From an uncultured Lachnospiraceae bacterium (lineage in GTDB: Bacteria > Bacillota > Clostridia > Lachnospirales > Lachnospiraceae), in NCBI GenBank assembly GCA_947626285.1, contig CANQRR010000002.1:1-64000 (forward strand): a stretch of 64,000 nt of DNA. Reading direction: 5' to 3'. Each line of letters starts with the position of its first letter. Position 1 is the first letter of the stretch. The notes under the pieces were generated by a model. The model saw nothing but the letters and a program-made list of their open reading frames with translations, was not told the origin of the DNA and made no database searches. Below, one piece after another: positions 30,613 to 39,173 of the stretch. Both the position numbers and the translations under genes were made by a program.

Positions 30613-32538
30613 ATGGGAGAGTTTATCCTGAATATTGTCCACCGCCCCGAGATGGTGCCGGAGTACGCGGAGAAGGTGACCGGGCACGGGCAGGCGGAGG
30701 ACATCGGGCGCAAAGCGCTGCTGACAGAGAGCCTTGACATCTTTAAGACGCAGCAGGAGTGCGCGCACAAGAACGGGCTGAAGACGACGATCGAGATGAC
30801 CTACGCCAGCCTGTTCAACGACGAGGCGGTCGCGCTGGCGAAGGAGCACCATGAAAAGTATGGGGATGAGATCGGTCTGACGCTGCTGGGGCTGCCCTGC
30901 AAGGAGTTCCGCGAGAAGTACAAGACGAAGGATTTCTGCATCTGGATGTTCTCGATGGAGGACAAGAAGGCGATCGTGCAGGATGTCTTTGAGAAATTCC
31001 GTGAGCGCTTCGGCTTTTATCCGGAGTCGACCGGATCCTACTACATGGACGCGGAGCTGATCAACTACATAAAAGAAAAATACCCGTCGGTCAAATGCGC
31101 GGTGGCGACCTGCTGGGAGGAGGGGCCGAAGGCCTACCACACCTGCAACAACAGCTGGTATACGTTTATGGACGGCGGCCCGTGGGCGCCGTGGATCCCG
31201 TCGAAGCAGAACACGCACGCGCCGGCGGCGAACGAGGCGGAGGACTCCGGTATCGTGGCGATCCCTCACTTAAGCCGTGATCTGATCGCCTGCTACGATG
31301 GCAACGGATCGAACTTCGGGACGCATCCGCAGAATGTGCTGCGCGGGATGATCTATGACACTGAGACTTGGGAGTATCCATATCTCTACAACCTGATCGA
31401 CCAGTACCGCTACCAGGAGAAGTTCAACAACGGTTACGCTTACAACATGATGTTCGTCGGCCCGGGCTGGATGAATAAGATGGGGCGCTGGGAGTCCCCG
31501 TATGAACTGCTGCTCAAGTCCTACGAGGACGGCTGCGCCTACTACGGGAAGCTCAAGAAGGAGGGCAGGCTCATCGACATGACGATGAGCGAGTTCGCCG
31601 ACTATTATCGTCAGAAGAAATCCTACACGGAGCCGGAATGCGCGCTGTGGAGGGATATCCTCTACGGGAGCAAAAAGCAGGTCTTCTGGTACTGCGATCC
31701 GTTCATGCGCGTCGGCGTAAACATGGACCAGGGCGGCGCGATCGTCGACCTGCGCCCGTACGTGGCGAAGCTCGACTGGCCGGTGGGCATCGGCACGCCG
31801 CACATTCAGGACGCGAGCTATCCGTTCCTGATCCAGGAGAAGTACCGCGCGGGCTATTTCACGCACTATGCGGGCGAGGGCACGATCCGCAGCGCGAAGA
31901 TCTGCCACGGCGGCGAGGAGGTCGACCTGTGTCTCTGCCGCACGAAGGCGCATTTCTCTGAGAACAGAAGACCGGCGGATGATGGGACGCAGGGAGCGGT
32001 GCGCACAGAGCGCGTGGCGGACGCCTGCAGCGGAAAGGATGCCGGATGTGAAGTCATCGAGCGCGTTCTGACGCTCGACCCGGTGGAGGTCGAGTTTTCT
32101 GACCTCAGCTTGACGCTTCAGACCGTGATCACGTTCACGGAGGGCAGCAGCGCGATCAAGATCGAGCGGAAGGTGCTCGAGATGAGCGATCCGTCCGCGG
32201 ACGTGACGATCAACGAATACATGGTTGGCTGCTACGGGACGACGGAGTACAGCGAGGATATGTCGAGCCTCACGCTTTCCGTACAGAAGGGCGGAGAGAC
32301 GAAGACGCTTCCCTATGAGTACAAGTGCAGGGAAATGTCCTTGAAGGACGCGGATCAGGTCAGCTGCCTGCTTCCGCCGATCGACACGCGCGTGTCCATG
32401 ACCTGCGAGGGCAGGGAGAAGGAAGGCTATTTCAAAGAGGGCTACGCGTTCAGTCCGATGTTCACGCTCGGCTATACCGGGAAACTCTGCGAGAAGGAGG
32501 TCTTTGCGACATGGCTCAATCTGGAAAAGGGAAATTGA
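30613..32538 (+). CDS. Uncharacterised 641-aa protein, possible barrel-type carbohydrate-active enzyme with C-terminal beta-rich region
   Basis: Long ORF in a sugar operon; no family motif recognised with certainty. Several conserved-looking acidic/aromatic stretches (ESTGSYYMDAELINYIKEKYP, MDGGPWAPWIPSKQNTHAP). No signal peptide. Confidence 0.75.
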   Translation: MGEFILNIVHRPEMVPEYAEKVTGHGQAEDIGRKALLTESLDIFKTQQECAHKNGLKTTIEMTYASLFNDEAVALAKEHHEKYGDEIGLTLLGLPCKEFREKYKTKDFCIWMFSMEDKKAIVQDVFEKFRERFGFYPESTGSYYMDAELINYIKEKYPSVKCAVATCWEEGPKAYHTCNNSWYTFMDGGPWAPWIPSKQNTHAPAANEAEDSGIVAIPHLSRDLIACYDGNGSNFGTHPQNVLRGMIYDTETWEYPYLYNLIDQYRYQEKFNNGYAYNMMFVGPGWMNKMGRWESPYELLLKSYEDGCAYYGKLKKEGRLIDMTMSEFADYYRQKKSYTEPECALWRDILYGSKKQVFWYCDPFMRVGVNMDQGGAIVDLRPYVAKLDWPVGIGTPHIQDASYPFLIQEKYRAGYFTHYAGEGTIRSAKICHGGEEVDLCLCRTKAHFSENRRPADDGTQGAVRTERVADACSGKDAGCEVIERVLTLDPVEVEFSDLSLTLQTVITFTEGSSAIKIERKVLEMSDPSADVTINEYMVGCYGTTEYSEDMSSLTLSVQKGGETKTLPYEYKCREMSLKDADQVSCLLPPIDTRVSMTCEGREKEGYFKEGYAFSPMFTLGYTGKLCEKEVFATWLNLEKGN

Positions 32539-32741
32539 ATTATCGCTGTCCGTCCTGCTTCATGCGCGATCTGGACCTCGATATGTTCTATGACAAGGAG
32601 AAGAAAGAGTACTACTGCATCCGCTGCCAGTATCGCGGGAGCGAGGAGGATGTGCTAGCGAAGAACCAGATGGCGCGCTTCCGCTACGGCGACATGATGC
32701 GGCGCTTTGCGATGGAGGATTTCGAGAGGTTCGATGATTAA
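32511..32741 (+). CDS. Small zinc-ribbon protein (76 aa)
   Basis: CPSC-x19-CIRC; ATG at 32511 overlaps the upstream gene by 28 nt and its stop overlaps the downstream GH53 start. Confidence 0.75.
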   Translation: MAQSGKGKLNYRCPSCFMRDLDLDMFYDKEKKEYYCIRCQYRGSEEDVLAKNQMARFRYGDMMRRFAMEDFERFDD

Positions 32742-33894
32742 AGAGTTTATCAAGGGAATGGATCTGTCGACGCTCCTGGAGGTCGAGCGCTGCGGCGGGA
32801 AGTTTTATGATCACGGTGTGCCGGGGGACGCGATGGATATTCTGAGGAGCTACGGCATGAACCTGGTGCGCCTGCGTCTCTGGAATGATCCTTTTGATGA
32901 GAAGGGAAATTCCTACGGCGCGGGCGGAAGCGACATCGAGACGACGCTTGCCCTGGCAAAGCGCGCAAAGGAGAAGGGCGTCGGCTGGATGTTGGATTTC
33001 CACTATAGCGATTTCTGGGCGGATCCGGGCAAGCAGATCCCGCCGAAAGCGTGGCGGGGGAAGGACGCGGATCAGCTGGAAGAAGCGGTCTACGATTACA
33101 CCCGTGAGATTCTGAAGCGCTGCGCCAGGGAAGATGTTTTGCCGCAGATCGTGGCGGTGGGCAATGAGCTGTCCAACGGGCTTCTGTGGGAACAGGGAAG
33201 GACGCCGAACTACAGAAACATTGCCCGTTTCGTCAGCGCGGGCGTCCGCGCCGTGCGGGAGGCAGAGGCGGAAGCGTGTGAAAACGCGAAGAAGATCGAT
33301 CCGGCGGCGCAAGGCGGGGATGGGATTTCCGTGATGCTCCACCTGGACAACGGCGGGAACAATGCGCTGTACCGCAGCTGGTTTGACGCTTACTTCGCAA
33401 ACGGCGGCGCGGATTTTGACTGCATCGGGCTTTCCTATTATCCGTTTTGGCACGGCCCGCTTGACATGCTGCGACAAAACATGGACGACATTGCCGTGCG
33501 CTACCGGAAGGATCTGATCGTGACGGAGATCTCGATGGGTTACACGATGGAGGATTACTGCGCCTATGAGAAACTGGAGCCACAGGAGCGGAAGGGAATG
33601 GCGACCCGCCGGGAGCTGGTGGAGCAGATCGACTATCCGATGACGCCGGAAGGGCAGTTGGATTTTATGCGCGACGTCCTGCGGATCATCCGGGAGGTGC
33701 CGGAGGGCCGCGGAAAAGGCTTCTGCTACTGGGAACCTGCGTGGATCCCGGTGCCTGGGAGCGGCTGGGCGACTGAAGCGGCGTGTGCGTATATCAGGGA
33801 GAGTGGCCCGGGCGGAAACGAGTGGGCGAATCAGGCGCTGTTCGACTATGATGGGAACGCGCTCCCGGCGCTGGAGGTCATACGTGACTTCTGA
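32734..33894 (+). CDS. GH53 arabinogalactan endo-beta-1,4-galactanase-like enzyme (no signal peptide)
   Basis: FIKGMDLSTLLEVE, MNLVRLRLWNDPFD, LDFHYSDFWADPGKQIPPKAW, VAVGNELSNGLLW and LIVTEISMGYT catalytic Glu regions. Confidence 0.92.
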   Translation: MIKEFIKGMDLSTLLEVERCGGKFYDHGVPGDAMDILRSYGMNLVRLRLWNDPFDEKGNSYGAGGSDIETTLALAKRAKEKGVGWMLDFHYSDFWADPGKQIPPKAWRGKDADQLEEAVYDYTREILKRCAREDVLPQIVAVGNELSNGLLWEQGRTPNYRNIARFVSAGVRAVREAEAEACENAKKIDPAAQGGDGISVMLHLDNGGNNALYRSWFDAYFANGGADFDCIGLSYYPFWHGPLDMLRQNMDDIAVRYRKDLIVTEISMGYTMEDYCAYEKLEPQERKGMATRRELVEQIDYPMTPEGQLDFMRDVLRIIREVPEGRGKGFCYWEPAWIPVPGSGWATEAACAYIRESGPGGNEWANQALFDYDGNALPALEVIRDF

Positions 33895-33964
33895 GACGGG
33901 GGACGATCCGTGATCCTGCGCATGGGTTATTTTTGCGTATGCCTGACTGGAGATGGAGGATGCC

Positions 33965-34750
33965 ATGAAAAACAATACGATGATGAGAAAACCGAATGTG
34001 GTCTGGAAGCTGCCTTCGATCTCGGGATTCGGGCTGAAAGTGTTTGCCTGTGTGGCGATGCTTCTCGGCAGCATCGGTTCCTCCGTCATCCAGGACGGGA
34101 TCATCCATCTGGACAGCTACACGCAGGAGGAACTGTCGCAGGCGCTGAGTGCCGACCCGCATCTGATGACGGCGGCGGGCGCCGGTTCTGTGATGCAGCT
34201 CATCAGCGGTCTGGCGATTCCGCTTTTTGCCTTCTTTGTGGTGGAAGGATTCCGCCATACTTCAGATTATCGAAAATACCTTCTGCGCGTGCTGCTGTTT
34301 TCGTTTGTGAGTGAGATCCCGTTTGACCTTGCCATGCAGCAGTCTTTTTTCGATTTCTCCGCGCAGAACGCCATGTTCGGGATTGCGATCAGCCTGCTGA
34401 TGCTCTACGTGCTGGACCTTTTCAAGGAAGGAAACGGGGCGGTGGCAGTCCTGGCGCGCATCTGCACGGTGATTGGAGCGCTGATGTGGGTCGTGCTGCT
34501 GCGCGTAAACTTCGGACCGACCACGGTGCTGCTCGCCGCGATCTTTTATCTTTTCTACGCGCGGAATGTGCTGAAGACCGTTCTGGGGCTTCTGGTCAGC
34601 GCGATTCATGTCACGGCGCCGCTGTCGTTTTATCTGATCTGGTTCTACAACGAGGAGCGGAAACATAAGGAATGGAACCTTGCGTTCTATGTTTTCTATC
34701 CGCTTCACCTTCTGGTGCTTGGCATTATCGTCAAGTTTGTCATGGCATAG
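33965..34750 (+). CDS. TraX family membrane protein
   Basis: ISGFGLKVFACVAMLLGSIG...AIPLFAFFVVEGFRHTSDYRKYLLRVLLFSFVSEIPFDLA; GGAGG RBS. Confidence 0.85.
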   Translation: MKNNTMMRKPNVVWKLPSISGFGLKVFACVAMLLGSIGSSVIQDGIIHLDSYTQEELSQALSADPHLMTAAGAGSVMQLISGLAIPLFAFFVVEGFRHTSDYRKYLLRVLLFSFVSEIPFDLAMQQSFFDFSAQNAMFGIAISLLMLYVLDLFKEGNGAVAVLARICTVIGALMWVVLLRVNFGPTTVLLAAIFYLFYARNVLKTVLGLLVSAIHVTAPLSFYLIWFYNEERKHKEWNLAFYVFYPLHLLVLGIIVKFVMA

Positions 34751-35069
34751 GGATATCTACCAGATGTACCCTGCCAGGGCAGGCCAATGTACAATATCCT
34801 GCATTTAACAATTAGGAAAAAATATTACAAAAATATTAATAATCCGACACCATATCCTGCAATTCTGCATACCATCACAAAAAATATCGAAAAATAAAGG
34901 AAAAAGCGTAGATTTTGTATCTGGCAAAATGGACAAACCGTCAGGAAGAAGTTTCAAAATATGCACAAAAACAAAACCGAAATTTGATAACTATATAGCA
35001 AATATGCACATTTTTCACATGTCGGAAAAAGTCGGCCAGATAATATATTACAAAAATATGAAAAATATA

Positions 35070-35099
35070 TTGACACATAGTTTCAATGTTTTGTATAAT
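35070..35099 (+). promoter_or_regulatory. Perfect-hexamer sigma-A promoter TTGACA-N18-TATAAT
   Basis: TTGACA at 35070-35075, TATAAT at 35094-35099, upstream of the cell-wall hydrolase gene. Confidence 0.8.
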
Positions 35100-35187
35100 G
35101 CAGATACGTTGGGAGGCAGTAAAATAAACAATAAGGGACATAAGAGGCAGATATGAAGTGATATCTACCAAAATGACAGGAGAGTTT

Positions 35188-36009
35188 ATGATGCTGTTAC
35201 GAGACGGACTGAAATCACTTGTTGATTTCACGCGACGTATCATGAACCGGTACATCAGGGATATTGCGTCAATGCTGGCAGGCGTCATGCTGGTCGTCGG
35301 CATTGTGCTGGCCGTGCCGGAACTGGACGCCAGCGGTCAGGGCATAGCAGATGCTGTTGATGCTCCGGAAGCGGAGGATGGAAGGGCGCAGCAGCTGCAG
35401 GCGGGACTTATGGGGATCCTGGGCGGCGTGGCATCTATGGAGCAGTATTCCGATGCCGCACGGCTTGTGAGCGTCGCAGATGCGAACGAGGAGGTACTGG
35501 CTGGGGTAAAAGGACTTGACCGAAGGGTCATCCACCGGACATCGATCGAGGAAGGCACGAAGATCGCCGGTGAGCTCGGCTACTACGCGCAGCAGGCAGT
35601 ATATGAAAACCAGATGTCACAGGAAGATTATTACACATTGCTGCAGATCGTAGAAGCGGAGGCCACAGGCGGGGATGAGCTGAGCAAGATGATCGTAGCC
35701 CAGGTGGTTCTCAACCGGGTACAGGATTCGCATTTCCCTGACACGATCTACGACGTGGTCTGGCAGAAGGCGCAGTTCCAGCCGACGTCGGACGGCAGAA
35801 TCTATAGCTGCAGTGTTACAGATTCCACGATAGAAGCTGTCGACCGGGTCCTGCAGGGAGAAGATTACTCACAGGGCGCTTTGTTCTTTTTTGCACGCGA
35901 TGACGCCGACTCCGCGAGCGCGAGCTGGTTTGACTCCAGCCTTGTCAAGATATTTGAGTACGGCGGGCATGAGTATTTCACGTTTGAAGAATATGTGAGT
36001 GATACATAA
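35188..36009 (+). CDS. SleB-type cell wall hydrolase
   Basis: LLQIVEAEATGGDELSKMIVAQVVLNRVQDSHFPDTIYDVVWQKAQFQPTSDGRI. Confidence 0.85.
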   Translation: MMLLRDGLKSLVDFTRRIMNRYIRDIASMLAGVMLVVGIVLAVPELDASGQGIADAVDAPEAEDGRAQQLQAGLMGILGGVASMEQYSDAARLVSVADANEEVLAGVKGLDRRVIHRTSIEEGTKIAGELGYYAQQAVYENQMSQEDYYTLLQIVEAEATGGDELSKMIVAQVVLNRVQDSHFPDTIYDVVWQKAQFQPTSDGRIYSCSVTDSTIEAVDRVLQGEDYSQGALFFFARDDADSASASWFDSSLVKIFEYGGHEYFTFEEYVSDT

Positions 36010-36015
36010 GGAAAA

Positions 36016-36048
36016 GGGCTTCTCCGATCGTTCGGAGGGGCCTTTTTT
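36016..36048 (+). terminator. Rho-independent terminator
   Basis: GGCTTCTCCGATCGTTCGGAGGGGCC followed by TTTTTT. Confidence 0.8.
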
Positions 36049-36135
36049 CGGGAAAAGTCCATTTGAAGGCGAAAAGTAGACAGGAAGCCTGGGATTGAGG
36101 GCGCGGGCAGTTGAAAGTGAAGATGCAGACAGTTG

Positions 36136-36172
36136 AAGTGGGCTTGCCCACTTTGTTCTTTTGTGATATGAT
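36136..36172 (+). promoter_or_regulatory. thrC promoter with 8-bp inverted repeat overlapping the -35
   Basis: AAGTGGGC-TT-GCCCACTT; TTGCCC (36144) -N17- TATGAT (36167). Confidence 0.5.
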
Positions 36173-36209
36173 AAACTGTAATTACGGAAAACAGAAAAGG
36201 ATGAATGTT

Positions 36210-37700
36210 ATGAATCTGATGTACAGAAGTACCAGGGACGACAAGAACCGGGTGACTGCGTCGCAGGCGGTGTTGAAAGGGCTCGCTGAGGATGGCGGGC
36301 TGTTCGTGCCGGAGCGTATTCCGGAGCTTGCGCTTTCACCTGAGACGCTTGCGGACATGACGTATCAGGAGACCGCGTATGAGGTGATGCGGCAGTTTCT
36401 GACCGACTACACGGAGGAGGAGCTGAAGGCCTGCATTTGCAGCGCGTACGATGAGAAATTCGACACGCCTGAGATCGCTCCGCTTTGCGAAGCGGACGGT
36501 GCGTATTATCTTGAGCTTTTTCACGGGGCGACGATCGCCTTTAAGGATATGGCGCTCTCGATTCTGCCGTACCTGATGACGACAGCGGCGAAGAAGAACC
36601 ATGAGGACAAGGAGATCGTGATCCTGACGGCGACCTCCGGAGATACCGGGAAAGCGGCGCTTGCCGGGTTTGCGGACGTGCCGGGGACGAAGATCATCGT
36701 GTTTTACCCGAAGAACGGCGTGAGCGCCGTGCAGGAGAAGCAGATGGTGACGCAGAAGGGAGCCAACACCTGCGTCATCGGCATTCGCGGGAACTTTGAC
36801 GACGCGCAGACCGGGGTGAAGCGGCTCTTCGGGGACGCGGCGCTAGGGGAGGAGCTTGCGAAAGCCGGCTATCGTTTCTCCTCGGCGAACTCAATCAATA
36901 TCGGACGGCTGGTTCCGCAGATCGTCTACTATGTGTACGCGTACGGAAAGCTGCTGAAGGCCGGGAAGATCCGCTCCGGCGAGCGCATGAACGTGGTGGT
37001 GCCGACCGGGAACTTCGGAAACATTCTGGCGGCCTATTACGCGAAGTGCATGGGACTTCCGATTGAGCGGCTGATCTGCGCGTCCAATGAGAATAAGGTG
37101 CTGTACGATTTCTTCCGGACGGGCATCTACGACAGGAACCGCGAGTTTATCCTGACTTCGTCGCCTTCGATGGACATTCTGATCTCCAGCAACCTGGAGC
37201 GACTGATCTACCGCATGGCCGGCGACGACGCGAAGGAGAACGCGCGGCTGATGGCGGAGCTCTCAGAGAAAGGAAGCTATACGGTCAGCGAGGCGATGCG
37301 AGAGGCCATGACGGGCTTCACAGGCGGCTTTGCGACGATGGAGGACGTCGCCGGGGAGATTGCGGGATTATATAAGAAGACGGGATATGTGCTGGACACG
37401 CATACGGCGGTGGCGTCCTGTGTGTACCGCGCGTACCGGGCGCAGTCGGGGGACAGCACGCCGACGGTCATCGCTTCGACGGCAAGCCCGTACAAATTTG
37501 CGCGCAGCGTCATGGAGGCGATCAATCCGAAGTACGCGGGTATGGACGACTTCGCGCTGATCGATGAGCTGAGCAGGCTCTCCGGGACGAAGGTGCCGCG
37601 GGCGATCGAGGAGATCCGAAGCGCCGTGGTGCTGCATGACAAGGTGATCGACAAGTCACAGATGGAAACGGCGGTCAAAGCATTCCTTGACATTCACTGA
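36210..37700 (+). CDS. thrC: Threonine synthase
   Basis: MYRSTRDDKNRVTASQAVLKGLAEDGGLFVPE, FHGATIAFKDMALSILPYL, VPTGNFGNILAAYYAKCMGLPI. Confidence 0.95.
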   Translation: MNLMYRSTRDDKNRVTASQAVLKGLAEDGGLFVPERIPELALSPETLADMTYQETAYEVMRQFLTDYTEEELKACICSAYDEKFDTPEIAPLCEADGAYYLELFHGATIAFKDMALSILPYLMTTAAKKNHEDKEIVILTATSGDTGKAALAGFADVPGTKIIVFYPKNGVSAVQEKQMVTQKGANTCVIGIRGNFDDAQTGVKRLFGDAALGEELAKAGYRFSSANSINIGRLVPQIVYYVYAYGKLLKAGKIRSGERMNVVVPTGNFGNILAAYYAKCMGLPIERLICASNENKVLYDFFRTGIYDRNREFILTSSPSMDILISSNLERLIYRMAGDDAKENARLMAELSEKGSYTVSEAMREAMTGFTGGFATMEDVAGEIAGLYKKTGYVLDTHTAVASCVYRAYRAQSGDSTPTVIASTASPYKFARSVMEAINPKYAGMDDFALIDELSRLSGTKVPRAIEEIRSAVVLHDKVIDKSQMETAVKAFLDIH

Positions 37701-37751
37701 CCGGCGCGGCCATTCGAGATAAACGAAAGCAGTAGGAAAGGGGCAGTCGAA

Positions 37752-38105
37752 ATGGATATGGGTTCCATGTTTTCTCTCGTGGATATGCTGGTCGTCGCTT
37801 GCGGCCTGTATGTCATTTACCTTTGTATCGATATGATGCGGACAAGGGAGGTCAAGCAGAATATGCTTCTGCCGAAAGGGCTGGACGCCAAGAAGTGCAA
37901 GGATGTGGAGGGGTACATCCATCAGCTTGCGCCGAAGCAGCTGGTGCTGGGGATACTTGCGCTCGTCTGCGGGGTGGCGGGGCTGCTGCAGGATCTTGCA
38001 GGGCTCGTGAACGCCTATGTGTATATGGGTGCCCTGATCTTGTTTTTCATCTATGCCGTCTGGTATGCGGTCTACATGAAAAAAGTGATCCGGAAATTCT
38101 GGTAG
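37752..38105 (+). CDS. Small membrane protein of unknown function
   Basis: 117 aa with about three hydrophobic segments; start preceded by AGGAAAGGGG. Confidence 0.7.
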   Translation: MDMGSMFSLVDMLVVACGLYVIYLCIDMMRTREVKQNMLLPKGLDAKKCKDVEGYIHQLAPKQLVLGILALVCGVAGLLQDLAGLVNAYVYMGALILFFIYAVWYAVYMKKVIRKFW

Positions 38106-38208
38106 GATAATAGGACAGAGTTGTTGCCGGGCATCTGCGGCGCCGCGGCTGTACGGATAAACGATATGGAACTGTTCATGTGTTAAGGTACAAAAGGGGA
38201 GTGGCTTC

Positions 38209-38907
38209 ATGAAGAATTTTAAGGAGTGGTTATCGGATTACCTGCGGTATATCATGCTGCTGCTGGCGGCGGTGCTGATCTTTTTCCTTGTGCTGATCGG
38301 CGTCAGGCTGTATCAGCGTGGCGGGCAGCAGGGTTCTCAGGATGTCATTGAGGTGTATCCGGAGTCGGAGACCGAAGGTTCCGGATCCGTGCAGGAGTCC
38401 GGGACAGAGCAGGAGAAGAATTCGGAGAAGGAATCCGAAACTGGTTCAGTGGATAAGCCGGAGCTGGCCAGGGAGACAGGACAGGCGACGGAAGCGCCCT
38501 CGCAGGCTGAGCCGGAGAGCGAAAGCGCGACGAAGACGACAGAGACTTCTTCCGGTCTTTTGCCGGAGAATGAGACCGGCGTGACGATCGTCCGCCAGAC
38601 CGAGACGGAGGCGAAGACGACTCCGGCATTGAAGAAGGAGACTGAGCCGGTGCCGGCGCCGCAGCCGATCACGGAGACGGAACCGCCGACGGAGCCTCCA
38701 ACGGAAGCGCCGACCGAACCGCCGGAACCGGTCTACATGACGCTGACGGGTTCGTGTTACATCCGCAGCGGCCCGGGCTATGAGTACGAGATCATCGGGG
38801 AATATATGTACGGGACGACCGTGCAGGTGCTCGACGATTCGAGCGGCTGGTACAAAGTGCAGGTCGACGGGATGACCGGGTACATGGGGAGCAGGTTCTT
38901 CCACTGA
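38209..38907 (+). CDS. Membrane-anchored protein with Pro/Thr/Glu-rich linker and C-terminal bacterial SH3 domain
   Basis: N-terminal TM; (PTE)-rich repeats; GSCYIRSGPGYEYEIIGEYMYGTTVQVLDDSSGWYKVQVDGMTGYMGSRF. Confidence 0.85.
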   Translation: MKNFKEWLSDYLRYIMLLLAAVLIFFLVLIGVRLYQRGGQQGSQDVIEVYPESETEGSGSVQESGTEQEKNSEKESETGSVDKPELARETGQATEAPSQAEPESESATKTTETSSGLLPENETGVTIVRQTETEAKTTPALKKETEPVPAPQPITETEPPTEPPTEAPTEPPEPVYMTLTGSCYIRSGPGYEYEIIGEYMYGTTVQVLDDSSGWYKVQVDGMTGYMGSRFFH

Positions 38908-39106
38908 AAGTGCTACATTTGCATAATGTATCCGGACGGAACCGCACGGTACCCTTCCTTGGAACTTTCCCGGCAAAACTGTAGATACATGTTGGGAAAC
39001 GGAAAACTTTCTTTTTTCAGTTTGTGCCGGAAAAGCCCCGGAAATCCATGCGGTTCCTGTCTATCTAAATGTGAAATGAATATAAAGTCTGAAACGAGAT
39101 CCTTCT

Positions 39107-39139
39107 GGGGGGGGGACAAAGGTGTCCCCGCAGGGGGAT
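39107..39139. promoter_or_regulatory. G9 homopolymer and two mutually exclusive hairpins in the leader of the downstream gene
   Basis: gggggggggacaaaggtgtccccgcaggggga: GGGGACA-AAGG-TGTCCCC or TCCCC-GCA-GGGGA. Confidence 0.4.
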
Positions 39140-39173
39140 TTTGTGCTTATAAGGATGAAGGAGGAGTGAGAAC

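Noticed and set aside
34929-35156. 75-aa plus-strand ORF in the AT-rich intergenic region
   Set aside because: Runs across a perfect -35/-10 promoter, lacks a good RBS and shows no domain; more likely non-coding.
38680-38730. Short tandem repeats in the SH3 protein gene as a possible CRISPR or VNTR
   Set aside because: They encode an in-frame Pro/Thr/Glu-rich linker with imperfect units and no spacers; no CRISPR array was seen in the window.
39001-39173. Possible riboswitch upstream of the 39174 gene
   Set aside because: Only simple hairpins were found; no known riboswitch consensus was recognised, so it is reported only as a structured leader.
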